Counted from the first letter of the stretch, positions 1-5,412 are shown. The stretch is 7,630 nucleotides of DNA from an uncultured Phycisphaerales bacterium (GCA_903905665.1 CAIVHJ010000074.1:1-7630), one strand, 5' to 3'. The notes: generated by a model not told the origin, from the sequence alone. Program-made: numbers and translations.

Positions 1-1967
1 ATGAATGTGATATCAACAGTGGAACAAGCCTCGATTGCAGTGGAAACGCTATCCCGGATGAATGTGAATCGGACTGCAATCAGAATGGGGTTGCTGATTC
101 CTGCGACATCGCCAATGGCACGAGTCAGGACTGTAATCATAACGGGATTCTTGATGAATGTGAGACATGGCCGGACTGCAACCACAACGGAGTTCCCGAC
201 TCCTGCGACATCGCCGCCGGCACGAGCCAGGATTGCAGCCACAATGGCGTACCAGATGAATGTGAGCCGGACTGCAATCAGAATGGGGTCGCCGATTCCT
301 GCGACATCGCGGCTGGAACAAGTCAGGACTGCAACCACAACGACATCCCCGACTCCTGCGATCTTGCCGGTGGGACCAGCCAGGACTGCAACAACAATGG
401 GATATTGGATGAATGTGACATCGCCGGCGGAACAAGCGATGACTGCAACTATAACGATGTTCTCGATTCCTGTGACATCGCCAACGGGACCAGCCCGGAT
501 GTCGATCATAACGGAATCCCGGACGAGTGTGACTCCGAGATCCATGTTCCGCAGGATTACACCACGATTCAGGCGGCCCTGGACGCCGTAGCGGTGGGTA
601 ACTTTACGACGATCTGGGTAGCTCCGGGTGTGTACAGCGGCACCGGCAACAAGAATCTGGACTTTCACGGAAAACCCGTTACGTTGCGATGTGAGGAGGC
701 TGGGGCGTGCGTTATCGATTGCCAGCAGAGCGGGAATGGATTTTATTTCCACAGCGGTGAAACAAATGCTTCCATCGTGGATGGTTTCACCATTCGCAAC
801 GGGGTTATGGGAGTTTTCGGCCGGGCCAGCGCCCCGACGATCCGAAACTGCGTTATTTCCAACAACTCCTACGGAGGGATTCTTTGCTTGAATGGAACTC
901 CACCAGGCACCCGTCTTATCATCTCCAACAGCACCATCGAAAACAACACCAGTTCATTCCGGGGCGCCGGAATTATTCTATTATCGAATTGTACTGCCGA
1001 CGTCGAGAATTGCCTGATCCGAGGCAATTCCACTACCGGAACCTACTCGAATATCTGCTTCGGAGGTGGAATCTACGCAGAGGGAAATGGATCGCTCGTG
1101 GTGCGGAATTGCGTTATTGAGAACAACACCGCTACCAACACAAGCTCCGCAAGAACCAGCGCTGGGGGAATAAGTTTTCAGGGCTCCGGTGTTCTGGACC
1201 TGGAGCAGTGTTTGATTCGGAATAATACCGCAGATACGGCAGGGGGTATTGGGGTTTCTTCCCTCCAAGCGAACGTATCTCTGCATCACTGTACAATCAG
1301 CGGCAATATCGCGCGATCGGGGATCGGCGGAGTCATTGTAGTTGCCCTAGATATCGACAATTCCATGATTGCCGACAATGTCGGTGTTTCGGGGGGCGGT
1401 GTAGTCCTCTATGGGAATTCGCTTATCACGAATAGCACGATTGCCGGGAATAGCGCCACGAGTGGCAGCGGGTACTACGCAGGTTATGGTGGTGGTATCG
1501 CGATACACGGCGCAGCCGAACTGGAGTTGCAGAATTCCTTGCTGTGGGGAAACACGGCTGCGAATGGAGGTTCACAGATCGCTTATACTACAAACCAGCC
1601 GGGATCTCTTGGTGTCACCTACTGCGATATTCAGGGAGGACAGAACGACGTGTATGTTGCTTATCCCGAGCTGTTAATAATTGGTTGGGGTGCGGGCAAC
1701 ATCAACATTGATCCGTTGTTTGCCGCCGACGGGTATCATCTGCAGCGACGTTCCCCATGTCGCAATGCCGGTGATCCGGCGTATGTGCCGTCACCCGGTG
1801 AAACGGATATTGACGGTGAACCGCGGATGCATGACGGTCGTGTGGACATGGGCGCCGATGAATGGCAACCCATGCTGATCCCACCGGATGAGTTGGACCC
1901 GACTCCAATATTTGCGGGTACCATTGAACTTTCACCGAATCAGCACACACTGCCGACGAGGCGATGA
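1..1967 (+). CDS. Secreted Cys-rich repeat / right-handed beta-helix protein (5' partial)
   Basis: The coding frame starts at base 3 and runs 654 codons to TGA at 1965-1967; the true start lies left of the window. Visible residues 1-178 are tandem Cys-rich repeats with DxNxNGxxD loops. Residues 179-583 form a pectate-lyase-like right-handed parallel beta-helix. It opens with HVPQDYTTIQAALDAV, the usual entry to this fold, and continues as coils with NCxIxxN patterns such as TIRNCVISNN, VENCLIRGN, NSTIAGNSA and NSLLWGNTA. Residues 584-621 are the closing motif SPCRNAGDP...DIDGEPR...VDMGADEW common in planctomycete beta-helix proteins. A 33-residue proline-rich tail follows. By family resemblance it is exported and acts at the surface or outside the cell, in adhesion or polysaccharide binding or cleavage. 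No catalytic residues can be assigned, so enzyme activity is unproven. Any signal peptide is outside the window. A hairpin terminator follows 45 bases after the stop. Confidence 0.9.
   Translation, partial: ECDINSGTSLDCSGNAIPDECESDCNQNGVADSCDIANGTSQDCNHNGILDECETWPDCNHNGVPDSCDIAAGTSQDCSHNGVPDECEPDCNQNGVADSCDIAAGTSQDCNHNDIPDSCDLAGGTSQDCNNNGILDECDIAGGTSDDCNYNDVLDSCDIANGTSPDVDHNGIPDECDSEIHVPQDYTTIQAALDAVAVGNFTTIWVAPGVYSGTGNKNLDFHGKPVTLRCEEAGACVIDCQQSGNGFYFHSGETNASIVDGFTIRNGVMGVFGRASAPTIRNCVISNNSYGGILCLNGTPPGTRLIISNSTIENNTSSFRGAGIILLSNCTADVENCLIRGNSTTGTYSNICFGGGIYAEGNGSLVVRNCVIENNTATNTSSARTSAGGISFQGSGVLDLEQCLIRNNTADTAGGIGVSSLQANVSLHHCTISGNIARSGIGGVIVVALDIDNSMIADNVGVSGGGVVLYGNSLITNSTIAGNSATSGSGYYAGYGGGIAIHGAAELELQNSLLWGNTAANGGSQIAYTTNQPGSLGVTYCDIQGGQNDVYVAYPELLIIGWGAGNINIDPLFAADGYHLQRRSPCRNAGDPAYVPSPGETDIDGEPRMHDGRVDMGADEWQPMLIPPDELDPTPIFAGTIELSPNQHTLPTRR
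3..536 (+). repeat. In-frame tandem repeat array coding for DxNxNG cysteine loops
   Basis: About eleven units follow one another in frame, beginning at bases 3 (partial), 33, 72, 129, 174, 231, 270, 327, 384, 441 and 498. The long unit is 19 residues (57 bases), DCNxNGxxDxCDIAxGTSQ. Shorter 13- or 15-residue units end after DECE. The DxNxNGxxD spacing matches the calcium loops of thrombospondin type 3 and dockerin-like repeats, and each unit carries two cysteines nine residues apart, so calcium-stabilised, disulfide-linked loops are a fair inference. The stretches 57-113 and 255-311 agree at 52 of 57 bases. Four of the five differences are synonymous, which points to duplication followed by selection on the protein. 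Confidence 0.85.
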
Positions 1968-2011
1968 ACGCGATATCCACCGGAGTCACTGCATGCTGTG
2001 CCTGAACCAAT

Positions 2012-2054
2012 AGGGACACGAGTCCTTCTTCCCGACTCGTGTCCCTTTCTTGTT
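2012..2054 (+). terminator. Rho-independent terminator after the beta-helix gene
   Basis: GGGACACGAGTC at 2013-2024 pairs perfectly with GACTCGTGTCCC at 2034-2045, and A2012-T2046 adds one more pair. The loop is nine bases, and a T-rich run (TTTCTTGTT) follows on the plus strand. It lies between two convergent genes. On the minus strand the stem is followed only by TATTGGTTC, so it should stop plus-strand transcripts better than those of the minus-strand gene. Confidence 0.85.
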
Positions 2055-2785
2055 CAACTTGCTTGGCGGAAAGACGCGCATTCGCAAAGTTCGTCTTCCC
2101 CCACCAAGGGAACGGAACCCGACTGAATGTCGTCCCCCGATCCCGAATCCAACAAAATCTCCATGTTGCGACGACGTTCCATGATCTCCTGCTCGATTTT
2201 CCGAATGATTCGAGGGTAAATCTGCACAAAATCTCGATGCATCGAACTCTGCGGAAATGTCTTGCAGATCAACTCCCCGATCTCCAGCGCCATCAACCAA
2301 TGACGTGATCGCATCGCCTGCGCAAATTGCCGACGAAACTCCACTTGCACTTGCGCCGCATCCTGATGATTTCCAGCTGACACAACCACATGAAGAGCAC
2401 CGGACTCCGTCAAAACGGCCGCTTCTTGCGGTAGCAAATTCGGGTTGGGAAGTCGACCTCCCTCTTCTATCCGACCTACCGCATCCGGCTTCGCCAACAG
2501 ATAATCCACCACTTCCTGAACCTCAGATTCAAGCCGGGCAATCTTTTGATGAGCGTCACCCATCCGACGCACCCAGTAACGAATCATGACCACCATCGCC
2601 GCCAAAACAGTTGCAGCCAGGCATAACGATACCCCCGCTGCCGAATCCCGATATCGTCCTTCAAGATACGCCACATAGGCGAGGTACATCCCTCCCAATA
2701 AGCACCAACCCGACAATATCAACGTGATTCGATAAATCCAGATGGGTAATTTGAAACCAAAATTCACAACCGCATCCCTGCTCAA
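2054..2785 (-). CDS. Hypothetical two-TM membrane protein with coiled coil and TPR-like C-terminal helices
   Basis: Not recognised as a named family. The 243-residue product has two hydrophobic segments (about 16-41 and 48-68) separated by a short charged turn (EGRYRD). A heptad-rich charged helix follows (about 75-98), then a linker with LPNPNLLP, then a helical region (about 146-204). The part WLMALEIGELICKTFPQSS looks like a single TPR-like helical hairpin of the 'W..AL...E.L...FP.S' kind. It is probably an inner-membrane protein with most of its mass in the cytoplasm. The start is uncertain. The longest form begins at TTG (2785) with no clear RBS; GTG at codon 7 (2767-2765) has AGGG eight bases upstream and may be the real start, giving 237 residues. 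The gene lies 135 bases downstream of metK on the same strand but has its own candidate promoter. Coding confidence is good; function is unknown. Confidence 0.75.
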   Translation of the reverse strand: MSRDAVVNFGFKLPIWIYRITLILSGWCLLGGMYLAYVAYLEGRYRDSAAGVSLCLAATVLAAMVVMIRYWVRRMGDAHQKIARLESEVQEVVDYLLAKPDAVGRIEEGGRLPNPNLLPQEAAVLTESGALHVVVSAGNHQDAAQVQVEFRRQFAQAMRSRHWLMALEIGELICKTFPQSSMHRDFVQIYPRIIRKIEQEIMERRRNMEILLDSGSGDDIQSGSVPLVGEDELCECASFRQAS

Positions 2786-2852
2786 ACTAATCCGTTGGGC
2801 GGATCAGGAGTGAATCCCTTCACCCAATTGTGTCTGACCAATTTGAAGTGAT

Positions 2853-2881
2853 AATTTACGCGCCGCTCGACACTTTGTCCA
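2853..2881 (-). promoter_or_regulatory. Candidate sigma-70 promoter for the two-TM protein gene
   Basis: On the minus strand TGGACA (2881-2876, 5 of 6 to TTGACA) and TAAATT (2858-2853, 4 of 6 to TATAAT) are separated by exactly 17 bases. Transcription would begin near 2846, leaving a leader of about 60-80 bases before the TTG or GTG start. It sits just past the metK stop, so the gene could be transcribed separately from metK. Confidence 0.4.
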
Positions 2882-2920
2882 GAACCCAATCTCTCCCTTC
2901 GCAATATCATTCACAAACGA

Positions 2921-4129
2921 TTACCGAATGTATTTTGCCGCTGCACGCTTCAAAACCGGGGCCATGTCCGTCCGTTCCCATGTGAAACCCGGCAAGTTGC
3001 GACCAAAATGACCATGTCTCGCTGTTTCCTGATAGATCGGTCGCAGCAAGTCCAGATATTGGATGATACCCCCCGGTGTCAGGTCAAAATGATCCCGGAT
3101 CAGTCCCTCGATTCGGTCTTCGGGGATCCGGTTGGTCCCGTCGGTGCTCACCAGCACGCTCACCGGCTCCGCCACCCCGATCGCATACGCCAACTGAACT
3201 TCGCAAATGTCCGACAACCCCGCCGCCACCACGTTTTTGGCAATGTACCTCGCCATGTAACTGGCGGATCGATCCACCTTGCTCGGGTCTTTCCCAGAAA
3301 ACGCTCCTCCTCCGTGCGCACCTCGACCCCCATAGGTATCCACGATAATCTTCCGACCGGTCAATCCGCAATCTCCCTGCGGACCCCCGACCACAAACCG
3401 CCCCGTCGGATTGATGTGATAAACGATTCGCCCTTTGATCATGGGTTTCGGAAGGATCGGCAAAATGACTTTCTCAATCAATTGTTGCCGTGCTTTCGGC
3501 GAAATACTGCCCTTGCCCCCTTGCAGGCACACCGACTCATCGTGCTGGGTACTCAACACCACCGTGTGGACCCGATGCGGCTGACCGTCGAGATATTCAA
3601 TGGTAATCTGTCCCTTCCCGTCCGGTCGAAGCCACTTGAGAATCCCCTCCCGCCTCACCTCCGCCAGCCGCTCCATCATCCGATGCGCCAAATCAATCGG
3701 CATCGGCATGTAGGACGGAGTTTCCCGACATGCGAATCCAAACATCAACCCCTGATCCCCGGCCCCCTGTTTCTTTTTTTTGCCGGCTTTGACTCCCATA
3801 GCAATGTCGGGCGACTGTTCGTCGATACTCGTAATCACGGCGCATGTGTGGTAGTCAAAACCCATCGAGGCATCGGTGTAACCGATCTCGCGGATCACCT
3901 GACGCACCACTTTCGGAATGTGCACGTAGGCACGGGTCGTGATCTCACCCGCCACCACCGCCATTCCCGTCGTCACCAGCGTCTCGCACGCCACATGGCT
4001 GTGCTTATCCTGCCGGATCATCTCGTCGAGAATCGCATCGCTGATCTGATCCGCTACCTTGTCCGGATGCCCCGTCGCCACCGATTCCGACGTGAACAAA
4101 TGCTTTTCTCGCCTGCCTGAATGGGTCAC
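2921..4129 (-). CDS. metK: S-adenosylmethionine synthetase (methionine adenosyltransferase)
   Basis: Makes S-adenosylmethionine from methionine and ATP in the cytoplasm, supplying methyl groups for the cell (EC 2.5.1.6). The 402 residues (E. coli MetK has 384) align from end to end with the bacterial family. The N-terminal GHPDK (20-24) holds the active-site His21 and metal-ligand Asp23. GAGDQGLMFGFA starts at 122. NPTGRFVVGGPQGDCGLTGR and the glycine-rich loop GGGAFSGKDPSKVDRSA follow, then YAIGVAEPVSV and the C-terminal GHFGR. The GTG start at 4129-4127 is set by GGAGG seven bases upstream and gives the expected short extension before KHLFTSESV. An unusual run KAGKKKKQ (114-121) stands just before GAGDQG and is coded by an A8G stretch. 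No classical SAM riboswitch was recognised upstream, although a long leader is possible. Confidence 0.98.
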   Translation of the reverse strand: MTHSGRREKHLFTSESVATGHPDKVADQISDAILDEMIRQDKHSHVACETLVTTGMAVVAGEITTRAYVHIPKVVRQVIREIGYTDASMGFDYHTCAVITSIDEQSPDIAMGVKAGKKKKQGAGDQGLMFGFACRETPSYMPMPIDLAHRMMERLAEVRREGILKWLRPDGKGQITIEYLDGQPHRVHTVVLSTQHDESVCLQGGKGSISPKARQQLIEKVILPILPKPMIKGRIVYHINPTGRFVVGGPQGDCGLTGRKIIVDTYGGRGAHGGGAFSGKDPSKVDRSASYMARYIAKNVVAAGLSDICEVQLAYAIGVAEPVSVLVSTDGTNRIPEDRIEGLIRDHFDLTPGGIIQYLDLLRPIYQETARHGHFGRNLPGFTWERTDMAPVLKRAAAKYIR

Positions 4130-4136
4130 CGTATTT

Positions 4137-4141
4137 CCTCC
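4137..4141 (-). promoter_or_regulatory. Ribosome binding site of metK
   Basis: GGAGG on the minus strand (CCTCC on the plus strand) lies seven bases before GTG at 4129-4127. It fixes this non-ATG codon as the metK start. Confidence 0.85.
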
Positions 4142-4272
4142 AATGAAAAATCCGGAATTTCTGCAAAGAGCCGACCACGAAAACCACGAATTTGGGGGTT
4201 GTTAGTCATCCCACCTTCCGTGAAGCGGCAGACCCAAAGGGTCGCGTGGCTGACACTTTGAAAACACCAACT

Positions 4273-4289
4273 CGCGAATCGAATTCGCG
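4273..4289. repeat. Short inverted repeat in the putative metK leader
   Basis: CGCGAAT (4273-4279) and ATTCGCG (4283-4289) are perfect inverted copies around a three-base centre CGA. They could form a hairpin near the 5' end of the predicted metK leader, or be an operator. There is no T tract, so it is not a terminator. Confidence 0.4.
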
Positions 4290-4320
4290 TTGTCGAATCA
4301 CCGTCCCGCGCCGGACGATC

Positions 4321-4349
4321 ATGTTAAGTTTTTCTCCACCCATATTCAA
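4321..4349 (-). promoter_or_regulatory. Candidate metK promoter
   Basis: On the minus strand TTGAAT (4349-4344, 4 of 6) and TAACAT (4326-4321, 4 of 6) are 17 bases apart. Transcription would start near 4315 and give metK an untranslated leader of about 185 nt. The match is moderate and other start points closer to the gene are possible. Confidence 0.35.
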
Positions 4350-4373
4350 GATTGATCTCAACTTCGGTATCAT
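4345..4373 (+). promoter_or_regulatory. Candidate promoter of the lipoprotein gene
   Basis: TTCAAG (4345-4350, 3 of 6) and TATCAT (4368-4373, 5 of 6) are 17 bases apart. The predicted start near 4380 puts both palindromes of 4397-4430 inside the 5' leader. The -35 is weak and overlaps the candidate metK -35 on the other strand. Confidence 0.3.
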
Positions 4374-4396
4374 ACCCACATGGCGCGACCCGTGTG

Positions 4397-4430
4397 ACAC
4401 CGACGGTGTGGCACCGGCATCCTGCCGGTG
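4397..4430. repeat. REP-like double palindrome
   Basis: Two adjacent hairpins occur here. ACACC/GGTGT (4397-4401 and 4405-4409) flanks GAC, and CACCGGCA/TGCCGGTG (4412-4419 and 4423-4430) flanks TCC. Read on the minus strand, the stretch would encode HRQDAGAT, close to the 'GQDARAT'-type strings I recall in mis-called ORFs at GC-rich palindromic repeats of planctomycete genomes. That recollection is the basis for calling it a dispersed REP-like element; only one copy is in this window. It lies 29 bases before the lipoprotein start. Confidence 0.5.
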
Positions 4431-4445
4431 GCATGAAAAATCATT

Positions 4446-4451
4446 GAGGAG
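4446..4451 (+). promoter_or_regulatory. Ribosome binding site of the lipoprotein gene
   Basis: GAGGAG lies seven bases before GTG at 4459. It selects this start over the far longer upstream open frame and places a signal peptide at the N terminus. Confidence 0.75.
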
Positions 4452-4458
4452 CAAACTA

Positions 4459-4815
4459 GTGAAACGTCTGATGATGGTTTGTGCAAGCTGGGTTTTCATG
4501 CTGTCGTGGACAGCCTGTGTGGATATTCCGATCACCGCCGACAACCTCTTACCGGTGGGAACTCCGTTCGTCGTTCAGGGAACTGCCACCGTCGTTGATA
4601 ACGACGGAGCTTGTTTGGTCTGGATCGGCGAAAACGGCGTGACCTATCACCTCTTTCAGGGCCCATTGCTGGACAACGATCTCTTCGACCAAATCACCAC
4701 GCCGGGGGTCACCTCACGCCTCGTTCTCGTCACACGCAGCGATCTCGAAGTGACGTGCCAGATGGGAACCATCGTCGAGGTCCGCGAAGTCCTCGAAATC
4801 CTCAACCGCGAATGA
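4459..4815 (+). CDS. Small exported protein, probable lipoprotein with OB-fold-like beta domain
   Basis: A 118-residue product starting at GTG with a strong RBS; a start at ATG codon 5 is possible but lacks comparable spacing. The N terminus KRLMM plus a hydrophobic core to residue 19, then Cys20 (SWTAC), reads as a lipoprotein signal peptide. Trp at -3 is atypical, since this place is usually Leu. Mature residues 34-114 appear to be all-beta: GTPFVVQGTATVVDNDGAC, then WIGENGVTYHL, a variable stretch, SRLVLVTRSDLEVTCQMGT and IVEVREVLEI. This order, with two cysteines (52 and 100) and a final GTIVEV strand, resembles small OB-fold-like exported domains of the 'GGCW.I...DDG..Y......GTIVEV' kind. 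It is therefore likely tethered in the envelope, with Cys52 and Cys100 perhaps forming a disulfide. The ligand or partner is unknown. It stands alone, divergent from metK, and the next gene downstream is a tRNA on the other strand. Confidence 0.75.
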   Translation: MKRLMMVCASWVFMLSWTACVDIPITADNLLPVGTPFVVQGTATVVDNDGACLVWIGENGVTYHLFQGPLLDNDLFDQITTPGVTSRLVLVTRSDLEVTCQMGTIVEVREVLEILNRE

Positions 4816-4942
4816 TCCCATCGCCTCACTACTTGATTCTTGTTGTGTTCCCATGCTGATACAGCCCCGATCTTGCCACAGTGCAATCAATACACGAAAA
4901 CTCCCAAAACGCGTCGTAAACCCACAGGGGCGAATATTCAAA

Positions 4943-4955
4943 CTTCAGAATGAAG
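4943..4955 (-). terminator. Weak hairpin downstream of tRNA-Val
   Basis: On the minus strand CTTCA-TTC-TGAAG is followed by TTTGAATATT, about 44 bases past the tRNA 3' end. The stem is only five pairs and the T run is short, so this is a possible but poor terminator. The surrounding 4816-4998 holds no gene that I can support. Confidence 0.25.
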
Positions 4956-4998
4956 CAACGACATGCGGAATTGTGCGAGTGTGTTCCAACCGACCGAC

Positions 4999-5072
4999 TG
5001 GGCGATACAGGACTCGAACCTGTGACCTCTCGGGTGTGATCCGAACGCTCTAGCCAACTGAGCTAATCGCCC
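4999..5072 (-). tRNA. tRNA-Val (anticodon CAC)
   Basis: The minus strand folds as a full cloverleaf of 74 nt. The acceptor GGGCGAT pairs with ATCGCCC, the D stem is GCTC/GAGC, and the anticodon stem is TTCGG/CCGAG around ATCACAC. The variable loop is AGGTC and the T arm is ACAGG-TTCGAGT-CCTGT. The anticodon is CAC, which reads GUG valine codons, and the discriminator base is A73, as expected for valine. The 3' CCA is not encoded (the next bases are GTC) and must be added by the CCA-adding enzyme. The tRNA stands alone, with no neighbouring tRNA in the window. Confidence 0.96.
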
Positions 5073-5291
5073 TCATATTCGCCCATTACCATACCCGTTT
5101 TCATCCACCTGTTCCACTTCTTCATAATTCTGCCGCAATCCCTTGAAGCCGAAGAGGTAACTGTCGGATATAGGTCCGGCCTTTTCAAAATCATTCCTTG
5201 GATATGCGCTGAATGTGTCCAAGCCGGGTCTGATAATACTTCGGTTTGGATGGTCAGGAATATAGAATTCAGGCACATATATCCAGCACAT
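5073..5291 (-). CDS. Doubtful small ORF, possibly a gene remnant, abutting tRNA-Val
   Basis: A 72-residue reading frame starts at ATG 5291-5289 and stops with TGA at 5075-5073, directly against the first base of the tRNA. I do not recognise it. Its make-up is more protein-like than chance: it is rich in Tyr, Asp, Glu, Asn and Pro, with stretches such as YVPEFYIPDHPNRSIIRPG and SYLFGFKGLRQNYEEVEQVD. The frame is open a little further upstream to 5318. There is no signal peptide or TM segment, and no good RBS beyond a G-run touching the start. It may be a real small gene, a remnant of a longer gene, or a chance ORF in the tRNA upstream region. The rest of this 340-base gap (5292-5412) holds the promoter region of the pilin-like gene. 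Confidence 0.3.
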   Translation of the reverse strand: MCWIYVPEFYIPDHPNRSIIRPGLDTFSAYPRNDFEKAGPISDSYLFGFKGLRQNYEEVEQVDENGYGNGRI

Positions 5292-5321
5292 TCCCCCCGT
5301 TGGAGTTAGGGGCGATTGTTA

Positions 5322-5350
5322 TTGATTCATTCCTACAGAACGGGTACAAT
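5322..5350 (+). promoter_or_regulatory. Sigma-70-type promoter of the pilin-like gene
   Basis: TTGATT (5322-5327, 4 of 6) and TACAAT (5345-5350, 5 of 6) are separated by exactly 17 bases. Transcription would start near 5357, giving a leader of about 56 bases to the chosen start at 5413. This is the best promoter match in the window. Confidence 0.55.
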
Positions 5351-5356
5351 TATCAT

Positions 5357-5366
5357 AGAGCGCTCT
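5357..5366. repeat. Perfect palindrome at the predicted transcription start
   Basis: AGAGCGCTCT is a perfect 10-base palindrome lying on the predicted +1 of the promoter above. Its position suits a repressor operator, but palindromes of this length also occur by chance. Confidence 0.3.
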
Positions 5367-5399
5367 CTCATTTCCTGTGCGTCTATGTGTCTCGAATCG

Positions 5400-5406
5400 G
5401 GTGGAG
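5400..5406 (+). promoter_or_regulatory. Ribosome binding site that sets the pilin-like start
   Basis: GGTGGAG ends six bases before ATG at 5413. The ATG at 5446, which would give the shortest leader (MKQG), has no Shine-Dalgarno match in front of it, and the ATG at 5377 is not preceded by one either. Confidence 0.6.
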
Positions 5407-5412
5407 ATTGGA

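Larger units (their letters stand above)
4130..4458. other. Divergent intergenic control region between metK and the lipoprotein gene
   Basis: This 329-base stretch has no convincing gene. The plus frame of the lipoprotein is open back to 4192, but the RBS and signal peptide place that gene's start at 4459. It holds candidate promoters for both directions that share their -35 bases, a CGCGAAT/ATTCGCG inverted repeat, and a pair of GC-rich palindromes close to the lipoprotein start. On the metK side the possible leader (about 4315 down to 4130) includes the small hairpin GACCC-TTT-GGGTC. It does not show the conserved cores I know for SAM-I, SAM-II, SAM-IV or SAH riboswitches. Confidence 0.6.

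Noticed and set aside
49..435. 128-codon minus-strand open frame over the repeats
   Set aside because: Antisense to the repeat array; it stays open only because the same stop-free codons recur, and its Cys/Arg/His-rich product has no domain sense.
1..591. 196-codon open frame in plus frame 1 beginning at ATG 1
   Set aside because: It is a shadow of the repeat array: frame 3 gives the regular DCNxNG repeats and continues into the beta-helix, while frame 1 gives a Thr/Ala/Arg-rich repeat with no recognisable domain.
3008..4120. 370-codon plus-strand open frame opposite metK
   Set aside because: metK on the minus strand matches its family from end to end with an RBS; the antisense product is His/Arg/Pro-rich and resembles nothing known.
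4130..4320. Known SAM or SAH riboswitch upstream of metK
   Set aside because: None of the conserved cores that I know for SAM-I, SAM-II, SAM-IV or SAH riboswitches is visible; only short unrelated hairpins are present.
4192..4458. Upstream extension of the lipoprotein reading frame to ATG 4192
   Set aside because: The extension crosses candidate promoters and palindromes and would bury the signal peptide; GAGGAG before GTG 4459 gives a better start.
4206..4544. Minus-strand ORF of 112 codons over the control region
   Set aside because: It overlaps the lipoprotein start and reads through the REP-like palindrome, giving the kind of string seen in spurious ORFs.
5063..5278. Minus-strand ORF of 71 codons overlapping tRNA-Val
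   Set aside because: It runs into the tRNA gene and is a frame shadow of the 5073-5291 ORF, which has the more protein-like composition.
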